Assembly: GCA_938010765.1 (NCBI GenBank)
Contig: CALLVX010000071.1
Location: 88,869 to 152,868, forward strand
DNA: 64,000 bases
Source: an uncultured Flavobacteriaceae bacterium
GTDB lineage: Bacteria; Bacteroidota; Bacteroidia; Flavobacteriales; Flavobacteriaceae
Reading direction: 5' to 3'
Shown here: positions 1-8,715 of the stretch, in pieces
Layout: each line of letters opens with the position of its first letter
How positions within the stretch are numbered: position 1 is the first letter of the stretch
Program-made: the position numbers and the translations under genes
The notes under the pieces: generated by a model
Told to the model about the DNA's origin: nothing
The model's database searches: none
The model's input: the letters and a program-made list of their open reading frames with translations, nothing else

Positions 1-640
1 CGATTTCGAGTTTTTTTTACGAATGAAGGCAGAAGGCCCTTATGGACATACACTCCTAGGCATGTTTTGGCTGAACATTCCGATAGCGCTGGGGTTTATT
101 TTTTTATATCATGGCTTGGTTAGAAACTCCCTCATAAAAAGCCTCCCCTCCTATTTTGAAAGGCGAATGCGCTTGTTTTTGGCTTTTGATTGGAATGTGT
201 ACTTCCGTAAGAACTACGGCAAGGTACTCCTATCTATTGTGCTAGGGAATCTGAGTCATTTGTTCTGGGATGCTTTTACCCATTTTGACGGTTTTTTTGT
301 AACAAAAATATCCTTTTTGAACACCCTGATCTGGTCGATACCCTTATATGACCTCTTGCAGTATGCCTGCAGTTTAGTAGGTGCATTGGCCATCTGGCAT
401 TATATAGGAGCGTTGCCAATGGGCCGAGCAAAACCTTCAGAAAACAATAAACTGGTTTACTGGTTGTTTGTCTGTATTGTTTGTACGATCGTAATGGGTA
501 TGCGTTTTTGGAATACGGCTGTCTTCCATTTTGGAGATCGAATTGTTTCCCTGCTATTTTCGTTTATGGCCGGGTTATTGGGTGCTTCGTTATGGGCTTT
601 GTACAATCGAAGAATAGGAGTCAAAAAAAGCTCGTTTTAA
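1..640 (+). CDS. DUF4184 family membrane protein, 5' end cut by the window edge
   Basis: The open frame continues to the left edge. Before the first ATG (position 23) the codons read DFEFFLR, which with the following MKAEGPYGHT matches the usual early part of DUF4184 proteins (DFEYFLRM-type motif). ATG 23 is therefore internal and the true start lies outside the window. The visible part has about five hydrophobic segments and a WDAFTH histidine motif after an SHLFWDAF stretch, as in the family, which is related to metal-dependent membrane hydrolases. The exact function of DUF4184 is unknown. The gene ends just before a shared terminator that separates it from the convergent RND operon. Confidence 0.75.
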   Translation, partial: DFEFFLRMKAEGPYGHTLLGMFWLNIPIALGFIFLYHGLVRNSLIKSLPSYFERRMRLFLAFDWNVYFRKNYGKVLLSIVLGNLSHLFWDAFTHFDGFFVTKISFLNTLIWSIPLYDLLQYACSLVGALAIWHYIGALPMGRAKPSENNKLVYWLFVCIVCTIVMGMRFWNTAVFHFGDRIVSLLFSFMAGLLGASLWALYNRRIGVKKSSF

Positions 641-649
641 TACACTTGT

Positions 650-690
650 TAAAACAAAAAGCCCTGATTATAAACGTCAGGGCTTTGAAT
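650..690. terminator. Hairpin terminator between DUF4184 gene and RND operon
   Basis: A perfect 10-bp stem, AAAGCCCTGA (658-667) with TCAGGGCTTT (677-686), lies between two converging genes. On the minus strand the stem is followed by a T-rich run, so it best serves the efflux operon ending at 705. It may also act on the plus-strand gene. Confidence 0.75.
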
Positions 691-704
691 TATACCGATT
701 ATTG

Positions 705-3700
705 TTAGGCAGCATCTTCTATCAAAGCTGTGGGAACTAGCTCCTCTTTCGGCTTTCGCCATTTTCGTACCTGTGTTTTAATACGGTAGGTAATATTGAA
801 GAGTACAGGAACAACGATTAAGGTTAAAAAGGTCGCAACGATCAGACCAAAAATCACGGTCCATGCCAATGGCCCCCAGAATATTACGTTATCCCCACCA
901 ATATAAATTTTTGGATCTCCTGTTGAGAACAAGGAAAAGAAATCGATGTTCAGCCCTATCGCCAAGGGAATTAAGCCCAATACCGTGGTGATCGCCGTCA
1001 GGATTACCGGACGCAACCTGGCCCTTCCTGCCTTGGTAATTACCTTGGTCACCTGCTCCATACTTAACAGATCTGTATCTTCAAGACCCACTTTAACTTT
1101 TTTACGGTCGATCAGAATTTGGGTATAATCGAGCAATACAACCCCATTGTTCACAACGATACCTGCCAAGGAAATAATCCCCATCATAGTCATCATTATA
1201 ACAAACGACCAGCCCGTAATCATTAAGCCCCCAAAGACTCCTATAAAACTTAGGAAAATAGCGATCATAATGATCAAGGGCTTTGAAATACCCCCAAATT
1301 GGAATATTAAAATCAACATGATCAGCCCCAAACCGGAGAAGAAAGCACCCACCAAAAATTGTTGCTGCTTGTTTTGTTCTTCTATCTGGCCTGTAAAATC
1401 GATTCTCACATCTTCGGACAAGCCTTTATAGTCCTCCATTTCTTTCTCAATTTGAGCCACAATGGCTCCTGCATCGCTAAAGCCGGGTTTCAATTGGGAA
1501 TAAACGGTTACAACTCTCTTCTTGTTCTTGTGCTTAATGGCGCTAAAGCCAGAAGAGTTTCGTTGCTTGGCAACTGCGGAAACCGGTACCTCCTTGATTT
1601 GGCCCGAAGCTTGATCTCGAAAGATGATATTTTGATTGAACAAGGCATTGCGATTGTATCGAATGTCTTCATTAAAACGAACGTTGATATCATAGTCTTC
1701 CCCATCGATCTTATAAACCCCCGCTTTTTCTCCGAACAGCGAACGCCGCAACTGCTGCCCTACCTGCCCAACAGAAACCCCCAATTCTCCTGCTTTTTCC
1801 CGATCAACAACTACCTGCATTGAGGGCTTACTTTTGTTCACATCGATTTTCAACTCTTCAATACCTGCGATGTTCTTGGTATTGATAAAGTTTCGAATGT
1901 CTTCTGCTGAATTGATCAGCTCGGTATAATCTTTCCCTTCCAATTCAATATTAATGGGATACCCTGCTGGCGGACCTGCGGCTTCTTTTTCTACTGAGAT
2001 GGCTACTCCGGGATAAATGCCCGTTAGTGCATCCTGAATTTCACCTCGCAACACTTCGGTATCCCTACCATCTCGGTACTTATATTCACGCATCGATACG
2101 GTTACCTTGCCACGATGTGGCATTTCAGCGGCCGAACCGCCATCGGTCTGCGGATTGCCGGCACCTTCACCTACCTGAGAAACAGCGGATTCTACCAGAT
2201 AATTATGCTCTCCATTTTTATACTTGGGCCGATTGGCCACTTCAAATACTCTTTTTTCTATGGTTTTGGTAAGCTCATTGGTTTTTTCAATAGAAGTCCC
2301 CTCTGGGTATTCGATATAGGCGTAAATCTCATTCGGCTTATTATCCGGGAAGAATTCTATTTTGGTACGACCACTACCAACAGACATTCCGAAAAGCATA
2401 AAAACAGCGATCAAAAGAAAGAAGGTAGTCCCAAAATACCAATATACATTGTTTCCTCTCAAGGCATGTTTAATACGGCGTTCGTACCAATTTTCGAAAC
2501 GTACCATTGCATTGTTCTGGAAATTGACCGCCCATTTTTTGAGTACATATTTGTACACCCAAAACATAATGGCAGTTATGATCATTACACTTCCAAGACC
2601 CCGCACAGTACCACCAAAAAATAAGATAAACAAACCAAAACCACCTAGAATGGTGCTAATACGGATCAGTTGTTTTACACTGAGTTCTTTCTCTCCAATT
2701 TCCATAAACCGGGATACCAACATCGAGTTCATGAAAATTGCAACGAATAGGGATGATCCCAATACAACCGATAATGTAATCGGGAAATATTTCATGAACT
2801 GTCCAAAAATTCCGGGCCAAAGGCCTAGTGGCACGAAGGCGGCAACTGTGGTCAGGGTAGAAATAATAATAGGAAAGGCTATTTCACCGATTCCCTTTTT
2901 GGCGGCCTCGGTACGAGACATCCCTTCACTCATTAAACGATACACGTTCTCTACCACTACAATACCGTTGTCGACCAACATGCCCAGTCCCATAATCATC
3001 CCAAATAGAATCATCGTATTGAGCGTATAGCCCATAAGATTTAATATCATAAAGGACATGAACATTGACATGGGGATAGCAAAGCCTACAAATAGGGCAT
3101 TTCTAAAACCTAAGAAGAACATTAGCACGGTTACAACAAGAATAATCCCAAAAATGATATTGTTCACTAAATCATCTACTTGGTTTAAGGTTCTACCCGA
3201 AGAGTCATTTGCAATTGTTATATTCAAATCTGCCGGGTAATAGTTCTCTCTCGCCTCCTTTACCAACTCTCGCACCTTGGTTGTGGCCTCGATCATATTT
3301 TTACCCGAACGCTTCTTGATATCGAGCATTACTACACTTTCCCCAAACTCTCGTGCAAATGTGGTACGTTCTTCTTCATCAAAAGAGACTTTGGCAATGT
3401 CTTTTAAATACACCGCACCATCTTCTGATTTTACCACGAATTCGTTTAGTTGTTTGGGGTCTTTGATTTCCCCTAAAATTCGAATCGTACGGCGTTGTCC
3501 ACCCGACTGTATGTTACCGGCCGACATGGTCGTATTTCCGTTACTGATAGCACTTATTACGTCTTGAAAACTGATCTGGGCAGCCATCATCTTATAGACA
3601 TCCACCGCAATTTCTACCTCTTTTTCCTGCGCTCCGCGGATGTTCACTTCTTTGACTTGGGGAAGATCTTCGACCTCGTCTTGCATGTATTCGGCAAACA

Positions 3701-4217
3701 CCTTCAGTTTTTCTACAGGATAGTCCCCAGTGAAATTAACGTTCATGATCGGGAACGACTCCGATAGATTCAGATCAAATACATTTGGTTCTACCTTCGC
3801 ATTGTTGAATGTAGGCCAATCTTCACCTGATTTCTCCGCATCGACCTCGTCTTTTACCTTCTGCTTTGCTTGTTCTACCGTCACATCTTCATCAAACTCA
3901 ATGGTAATGATCGAGTAGTCTTCCTGTGAAGTAGAAGTTACTTTGACCACGTTGCTCACATTTTTGAGCCGGTCTTCCAAGGGGTCGGTGATCAAACGTT
4001 CTACATCTTCAGCAGTGTTTCCGGGATATGGGGTACTTACGTATACCTTGGTCTCCACAATTTCAGGAAAATCTTCTCGCGGCATGGCGAAGTACGATTT
4101 CAAACCAAACCATAGAAAGAGGGCGATCATTACATAAATCACTGATGGATTGTCTATAGCCCAAGATGACGGCCTGAACTCCTTATTCGCATTTTTCTTC
4201 TGTTTACTGCTGCTCAT
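705..4217 (-). CDS. RND efflux transporter permease (AcrB/HAE family)
   Basis: 1170 residues, normal to slightly long for an HAE-type RND pump. The first membrane helix (about residues 25-45) is followed by the porter-domain opening MPREDFPEI and STPYPGNTAEDVE. Transmembrane helix 4 carries GMLVDNGIVVVENV, the region of proton-relay aspartates, and a second helix bundle ends with TTVLGLIPLAIGL. Two large periplasmic loops are present. The pump would export drugs, lipids or other toxic compounds using the proton gradient, with the adaptor and TolC-like protein encoded upstream. Its ATG overlaps the adaptor stop by 4 nt, so translation is coupled. The substrate cannot be told from sequence. Confidence 0.93.
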   Translation of the reverse strand: MSSSKQKKNANKEFRPSSWAIDNPSVIYVMIALFLWFGLKSYFAMPREDFPEIVETKVYVSTPYPGNTAEDVERLITDPLEDRLKNVSNVVKVTSTSQEDYSIITIEFDEDVTVEQAKQKVKDEVDAEKSGEDWPTFNNAKVEPNVFDLNLSESFPIMNVNFTGDYPVEKLKVFAEYMQDEVEDLPQVKEVNIRGAQEKEVEIAVDVYKMMAAQISFQDVISAISNGNTTMSAGNIQSGGQRRTIRILGEIKDPKQLNEFVVKSEDGAVYLKDIAKVSFDEEERTTFAREFGESVVMLDIKKRSGKNMIEATTKVRELVKEARENYYPADLNITIANDSSGRTLNQVDDLVNNIIFGIILVVTVLMFFLGFRNALFVGFAIPMSMFMSFMILNLMGYTLNTMILFGMIMGLGMLVDNGIVVVENVYRLMSEGMSRTEAAKKGIGEIAFPIIISTLTTVAAFVPLGLWPGIFGQFMKYFPITLSVVLGSSLFVAIFMNSMLVSRFMEIGEKELSVKQLIRISTILGGFGLFILFFGGTVRGLGSVMIITAIMFWVYKYVLKKWAVNFQNNAMVRFENWYERRIKHALRGNNVYWYFGTTFFLLIAVFMLFGMSVGSGRTKIEFFPDNKPNEIYAYIEYPEGTSIEKTNELTKTIEKRVFEVANRPKYKNGEHNYLVESAVSQVGEGAGNPQTDGGSAAEMPHRGKVTVSMREYKYRDGRDTEVLRGEIQDALTGIYPGVAISVEKEAAGPPAGYPINIELEGKDYTELINSAEDIRNFINTKNIAGIEELKIDVNKSKPSMQVVVDREKAGELGVSVGQVGQQLRRSLFGEKAGVYKIDGEDYDINVRFNEDIRYNRNALFNQNIIFRDQASGQIKEVPVSAVAKQRNSSGFSAIKHKNKKRVVTVYSQLKPGFSDAGAIVAQIEKEMEDYKGLSEDVRIDFTGQIEEQNKQQQFLVGAFFSGLGLIMLILIFQFGGISKPLIIMIAIFLSFIGVFGGLMITGWSFVIMMTMMGIISLAGIVVNNGVVLLDYTQILIDRKKVKVGLEDTDLLSMEQVTKVITKAGRARLRPVILTAITTVLGLIPLAIGLNIDFFSLFSTGDPKIYIGGDNVIFWGPLAWTVIFGLIVATFLTLIVVPVLFNITYRIKTQVRKWRKPKEELVPTALIEDAA

Positions 4218-5392
4218 AAGACTTCCTCTTTTTTGATTTCAACTTTCTGTCCGTCTTTTACACTGCGCGCCCCTTCTCTCACCAACTGGTCGCCATCTGC
4301 TATACCCGACAGCACTTCGACCATACTCCCTTGGTTTCTTCCTGTGGTGATAATCGATTTATTGACCACAGCTTTACCATCATCGGCATTCGAAGCAACA
4401 TACACATATTGTTGCCCCTCAGCATTTTCCGAAATAATACTTTGAGGAATTACAATCGCTTTCTCACTCGTATAGTCGTTGATGTTTACTTTGGCGGTCA
4501 AATTTGGTTTTATAGTACCTTCTTTGTTCGGTACCGGAATCTCAATGGTAAAAGATCGGTTGCTTGGATTGATAAAGTTCCCAGTTTGTCTAATTTTAGT
4601 CATCACCGTATCTCCCAAGACCGGAAAATATACTATGGCCTCTTTTCCCTTGCGAATGTCTCCCAAATAACTCTCTGGCACATTTACTTCAATATACATA
4701 TCCGAAAGGTTAACTATTCGAAACACTTCAGAGCCCGGACCTGGAGATACTACTGTACCTTGATCCTTGATTACGTTATCAATGATTCCCGAAAAAGGGG
4801 CTCTAATGGTCGATTTTCCTAATTGACTTTGCACTTGTTTTACTGCATTTTCATTGGCTTCATAGGTTGCTTTTGCCTGCAGGTATTGTATCTCGGAACC
4901 AATTTTCTGCTCCCAAAGCCGCTTTTGTCTTTCGAAGGTTGTCTTGGCCAACTCTGTCTGCGTTTTTAACTGTGCCAACTGACTTCCCATACCTCCATCA
5001 TCGATAGAGGCCAAGGTTTGGCCTTTGTTGACCCGTTGCCCCTCTTTCACAAAAACACGTTGCAACGTCCCTGCCATTTCTGGGTAAATAAGTACGTTCT
5101 GTTTGGTCTTCACATCTCCTTGAAGTTCTAAAAAGTGATCGAACTTCCGGGCTTCGGCAGCGAAGGTGGTCACCAACGGAAGTTTTTCATTTCCTGCAAA
5201 AGTGGCAATAGCCGAATCTAATTGCCGTAACTGGCCCTCCAAGTCCTTTTGCTGCCCAGAGATTTCACTTTTCTTAGCTCTGATCGCTTCCAAATCGCCC
5301 TGGACGATTAAATCTTCTATAGATACAGCGCTTTTATCTCCGCAAGAAGAAAGTACAATAGCTGCTGCGAGTATATAGCATATTTTTCTCAT
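4214..5392 (-). CDS. RND periplasmic adaptor (membrane fusion protein)
   Basis: 392 residues. The N-terminus is a lipoprotein signal with lipobox LSSC (Cys 17). After a coiled-coil start come the first biotinyl-lipoyl half (AGTLQRVFVKEGQRVNKGQ), an alpha-hairpin (about 130-185), the second lipoyl half (STIRAPFSGIIDNVIKDQGT), then beta-barrel and membrane-proximal domains. It would bridge the RND permease and the TolC-like channel. It lies 36 nt after the TolC-like gene and overlaps the permease by 4 nt, all in one operon. Confidence 0.93.
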   Translation of the reverse strand: MRKICYILAAAIVLSSCGDKSAVSIEDLIVQGDLEAIRAKKSEISGQQKDLEGQLRQLDSAIATFAGNEKLPLVTTFAAEARKFDHFLELQGDVKTKQNVLIYPEMAGTLQRVFVKEGQRVNKGQTLASIDDGGMGSQLAQLKTQTELAKTTFERQKRLWEQKIGSEIQYLQAKATYEANENAVKQVQSQLGKSTIRAPFSGIIDNVIKDQGTVVSPGPGSEVFRIVNLSDMYIEVNVPESYLGDIRKGKEAIVYFPVLGDTVMTKIRQTGNFINPSNRSFTIEIPVPNKEGTIKPNLTAKVNINDYTSEKAIVIPQSIISENAEGQQYVYVASNADDGKAVVNKSIITTGRNQGSMVEVLSGIADGDQLVREGARSVKDGQKVEIKKEEVL

Positions 5393-5428
5393 TTTAACTT
5401 CTTTTTGTTGTTCGTTGGATGTTTGTTT

Positions 5429-6763
5429 TTATTCGTTTAGTATCACTTCAAGCTCGGTTTTCTTGTTGATTACCGATACCATCGACTGCAGGTATTCTTG
5501 TTGAGCGCCATACAGTTGCGTTTGGGCCTGCCGCAATTCAAAACTGCTGGCGATGCCTTCGCCATACTTAACTTGGTTTTTGTTTTCTATACGTTCAGAT
5601 AATCGTAAATTTTCCTTGGAGGTCTCGTATTGCTCGATTGCCAAGGTAAAGTCGCTTTTGGCCCTTTCTAATTGAAGTCGTATTTGAGACTCGGCCTCTA
5701 CCAACTGCGTTTTTGCTTTTTCGAAGGCAATTTTAGCCCGTTGGGTTGATGCGCTACGCCCCAGGGAACTGAAAATTGGAATGCTCAAATCAAACCCTAG
5801 TACCGATGAATCGAACCACTCTTGGTCGCCCCCTAGAAAACTAAAATCATCTGAAAAAGCCGAACTACCATAATTCACAAATGCATTCAGGGAGGGAAGG
5901 GCCTTACTTTTGGCCAATTTCCATTCAAAAAAACGTTGCTCGTTTAGGTTAATGGCCAATTTGTAATCTACATTGTTTTCAATATCAAAAGGAGTGTCTA
6001 CCAAACCCTTGATCATTTGTTGTTGTGTCAAATCATCGAGCACATCTTCCAGTTGAGTGGGGGCATCAATATCGATCCCCATGACCAGGTTCAATATCTG
6101 AAGTGTAATGCCTTCCAAGCGAACGGCATTTCGCAGCTGACTCTCAATATTGGCCAAGGTAATCTGTAACTGCTCTACGCTTTCTTCATCACCTAGACCA
6201 TTTTCAAAGATTTTGGTCGCCTCAAAAAGGTTCTTGTTCAAATTTGCCTTATTCTTTTCAAAAATTTCCTTGCTTTCCCTTGCCAACAGCACATTCCCAT
6301 AAGCTTCTGTGACGGCCTTTCGAACCTCTAATTGGGTCTTCTCTTTGTTATTCGCCCCATAACTTAAAAATGATTTTGTAGCCTGCACCCCTACGATATA
6401 AGAGCCATCGAAAATTTGTTGTTTTAGAGTCGCGGTCGCGCTCATTGATTGGGGTTGACCAAAAACGATCGGCACAAAGGTTCCCGGATCGCCACCCGCA
6501 AATTCAGCAGGAATAAGCGATACAGGTTGCTTTAACTGATTCTGATAACTTACCGCACCCGAAATTTGAGGCAAACCGGAAGCAATTACTTCCCATTTTT
6601 GTTTCCGGGCATCGATTACATCCCTATCGGCATTTATAGCACTATAGTTATGCTCCAAGGCAAAAGCAACCGCCTCCTCCAAGGTAAAACTACTGGTATT
6701 TTCCTGTGCGTATATCACAGTCAGTGAACATAGGGTTATGATACTTATTAAAAAACTACGCAT
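5429..6763 (-). CDS. TolC-family outer membrane efflux protein
   Basis: 444 residues with a Sec signal peptide ending near IYAQE. The opening SFTLEEAVAFALEHNYSAINADRDV is the first outer-membrane-efflux-protein repeat. Long amphipathic helices follow, with repeated coiled-coil stretches and a second repeat around KIAFEKAKTQLVEAESQI. It should form the trimeric outer membrane channel for the RND pump encoded just downstream. The ATG shares one base with the tetR stop (TAATG), so it is translationally coupled to the regulator. Confidence 0.92.
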   Translation of the reverse strand: MRSFLISIITLCSLTVIYAQENTSSFTLEEAVAFALEHNYSAINADRDVIDARKQKWEVIASGLPQISGAVSYQNQLKQPVSLIPAEFAGGDPGTFVPIVFGQPQSMSATATLKQQIFDGSYIVGVQATKSFLSYGANNKEKTQLEVRKAVTEAYGNVLLARESKEIFEKNKANLNKNLFEATKIFENGLGDEESVEQLQITLANIESQLRNAVRLEGITLQILNLVMGIDIDAPTQLEDVLDDLTQQQMIKGLVDTPFDIENNVDYKLAINLNEQRFFEWKLAKSKALPSLNAFVNYGSSAFSDDFSFLGGDQEWFDSSVLGFDLSIPIFSSLGRSASTQRAKIAFEKAKTQLVEAESQIRLQLERAKSDFTLAIEQYETSKENLRLSERIENKNQVKYGEGIASSFELRQAQTQLYGAQQEYLQSMVSVINKKTELEVILNE

Positions 6764-7368
6764 TAGTCTTGATTTGAATTGATGATTTCGTTTAATATTT
6801 TTCTTCCTTTTGGATTAACGACTCCTCGAAGATGGTACTCTAGGAAATAATCCTCTAAATCGGCCATTTTGAATTTGGTATTGGGAAACAGACTGTTGTC
6901 CTTGATGGCAAATACCCCCGAATAGTAAATGATAGACACAAACTCAACATCTATATTGTCTCTATAAATTCCCAGTTCAAGACCTCTTTTGATATTGTCT
7001 ACTACACATTCAAACATGAGGTCGTACTCTTTTACCTTGAGTGTTTCATAGATATTGGGGTAGTATTTTTGCATTTGATAAGTTGGTGACGACTTTTCGT
7101 CTTTCAAATGCCCCATAACGAACTTCTTGATTTCGTATAGCTCCTCGATCGGGTTTTTTTTATGTTCGATGATATGATTTATACCATCGGCAATAACATC
7201 AAAAAGATTAAAGGCACTTTCTTTTACCAAATGAGTCTTGTTCTCGTAATGGGCATAGATCGTTTTTTTTGAAATACCCATTGCACTGGCAATATCGTCC
7301 ATGGTTACGCTCTTAAAACCATAGTTTAAGAACATGTCGGTTGCCTTTGCAAGAATTTTTTCCTTCAT
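6763..7368 (-). CDS. TetR/AcrR-family regulator of the RND operon
   Basis: 201 residues from the ATG at 7368. A longer frame with TTG at 7389 exists, but those codons overlap the -7 promoter box, so the ATG is preferred. The N-terminal helix-turn-helix reads AKATDMFLNYGFKSVTMDDI followed by AMGISKKTIYAHYENKTHLV, the classic TetR pattern; the C-terminal ligand-binding part is not informative. It is the first gene of its own operon, ahead of TolC, adaptor and permease, and a palindrome sits in its promoter. The simplest reading is autorepression relieved by an efflux substrate. Confidence 0.9.
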   Translation of the reverse strand: MKEKILAKATDMFLNYGFKSVTMDDIASAMGISKKTIYAHYENKTHLVKESAFNLFDVIADGINHIIEHKKNPIEELYEIKKFVMGHLKDEKSSPTYQMQKYYPNIYETLKVKEYDLMFECVVDNIKRGLELGIYRDNIDVEFVSIIYYSGVFAIKDNSLFPNTKFKMADLEDYFLEYHLRGVVNPKGRKILNEIINSNQD

Positions 7369-7376
7369 AACGGGAG

Positions 7377-7417
7377 CAAATATAGCCAAGGAAACTTAAA
7401 ACACAATAAAAGTTTCC
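7377..7417 (-). promoter_or_regulatory. Bacteroidota promoter with TetR-type operator upstream of the efflux operon
   Basis: On the minus strand a TTG (7404-7406) is followed after 19 nt by TATATTTG (7377-7384), an exact fit to the TTG-N19-TAnnTTTG promoter. An inverted repeat GGAAACTT (7390-7397), N12, AAGTTTCC (7410-7417) overlaps the spacer and the -33 box, where a repressor would block RNA polymerase. The -7 box ends only 8 nt before the ATG, so the predicted leader is nearly absent. Confidence 0.7.
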
Positions 7418-7604
7418 AAGGTTTTGCATTTTTTTAACATTACCAAAAAGTGATTTCCCTCCTTTTCTAAATCGTGTCTCCTTTCAGCTCGAAAATAGGA
7501 GGCCTACCCGATACCGACAAGACGAAAACCTCGGAACGTTGTTTTTAGGCGTTGAAGTGTTCCAACCGAAACTGAATTGATTTTGCCTCAAGATCTTTTT
7601 ATTA

Positions 7605-7910
7605 TTATAGCGCCTTGTGATCTTCTCGAGTATTGTTTTCCTTTAATTTTTCCACATATGCATCAAAGGCGTCCTTACCCTGTTCCTCCCAATATTCATC
7701 ATAAAATTTCCATTTGGAAACCCCCTTTGCCACTGTAGCATTCTCTTTTTTTCTTTTACGGTACCTTCCCTTCGAGTGACCACTTCCCAAGCCTCCGAAA
7801 AGAATCCTTGCCAACGCCAATAGCCCAACCGCCTGCCAAAAATCAATTGGTTTGAAACCAAATAGTTCTGGTATAAGCCAATTCCAAAGCCACATGATCC
7901 CATACCCCAT
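7605..7910 (-). pseudogene. Small membrane protein next to the broken sigma factor, normal start missing
   Basis: The open part encodes about 101 residues from ATG 7910: hydrophobic stretch WLWNWLIPELFG, a second one with FWQAVGLLALARILFGG, then a basic RKRKK and charged C-terminus. The frame continues upstream of the ATG with another strongly hydrophobic stretch (IAFKIFFGILFAIAFAIL) until a stop at 7995-7997, without any ATG, GTG or TTG apart from the TTG at 7911. A complete first membrane helix therefore seems to have lost its start codon. Proteins of this shape (LWNWLMP..FG...FWQA.GL..L..ILFGG) commonly follow SigZ-like sigma factors in flavobacteria, from my memory of the family. It may still be translated from 7910 or 7913 as a short form. 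Confidence 0.5.
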
Positions 7911-8030
7911 CAAAATTGCAAACGCGATAGCGAATAGTATTCCGAAAAATATTTTAAAGGCGATTTTTACACAGTTCTTGACCTTCCCTTTACCCTATGT
8001 TCTACATACTATGTCATATCTTACTCTATT

Positions 8031-8573
8031 TTAATTCGTATTTTCTTTTTTCTGTTCTAATTCTTTATATAAATTTGCCAATGCCCTGTGCCTTCGAGAC
8101 ATGGGAGTACCTTCAGAAATACCAGTTTGCAACGACACCTCTTTATAGCTATGCCCTTCAAAATCTATTTTAATAAGTACTTCCTGATAAAACGGTTTTA
8201 AACGACCAATGGCCAGTTTCAATTCAACAATCATCTATTCTGAATAATTGTTGGCTACATAGCCGTAAAAGAGTTCGATGAATTCTGTAAAACGTGCTTC
8301 GATATTTTCATCTTGTTGTGGTTGTTCTTTTCGTGTACGCAAAACATCAATAATCTTGTTTCTAATTGCGCGGTATACAAAGCCCGCCACGTTATTAATG
8401 GGCAACAAATCATCTGCTCGCGAGAACATCTTCAAAGCCACATCTTGAATTTCATCTTCGGCCTCCCGATCAGCCGCACTGCTAATCTTGGAATTCACGT
8501 ATGCCTTTAAGGAATGATATTCATCCTTAAAAAAAGATTGTAGCTTTTTCTGATTGTCCGTTTCCGAAACCAT
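8031..8573 (-). pseudogene. ECF-type sigma factor interrupted by an in-frame amber codon
   Basis: Two pieces in the same reading frame together make one sigma factor. Residues from 8573 carry sigma region 2 (ADREAEDEIQDVALKMFSR, NVAGFVYRAIRNKIIDVLR). After YVANNYSE comes TAG (8235-8237), directly followed by MIVELKLAIGRLKPFYQ and sigma region 4 (YKEVSLQTGISEGTPMSRRHRAL). A single GAG-to-TAG change would explain the break. The ATG right after the stop could restart translation, but region 4 alone is not expected to work as a sigma factor. The proline in SEGTPMSRRHR, where this group often has leucine (GTLxSRxHR), may be a further sign of decay. Readthrough or a sequencing error are alternatives. 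Confidence 0.75.
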
Positions 8574-8693
8574 TCAATCGGTGTTTTAACTGCCTCTTCG
8601 ATTATAAAGACGGGCAAATTAAATTCTATTGCGTTTTTAGATAAAAAATAGCAGTAACTCATCAAATCGCAGGGGCTTTATTAAAATAGGACG

Positions 8694-8701
8694 TATTTTT
8701 G
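8694..8701 (+). promoter_or_regulatory. -7 promoter box before the polyprenyl synthase gene
   Basis: TATTTTTG matches TAnnTTTG exactly, 14 nt before the ATG at 8716. No TTG lies at the ideal distance upstream, so only the -7 half is supported. Confidence 0.4.
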
Positions 8702-8715
8702 AACAAAACGTTTCA

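Noticed and set aside
2362..3030. 222-residue open frame antisense to the RND permease
   Set aside because: Shadow of a strongly conserved transporter gene; its composition mirrors the complement of membrane helices.
8574..8660. TTAATTTG before the sigma gene as its -7 promoter box
   Set aside because: It misses the conserved A at position two of TAnnTTTG and no TTG lies at a fitting distance.
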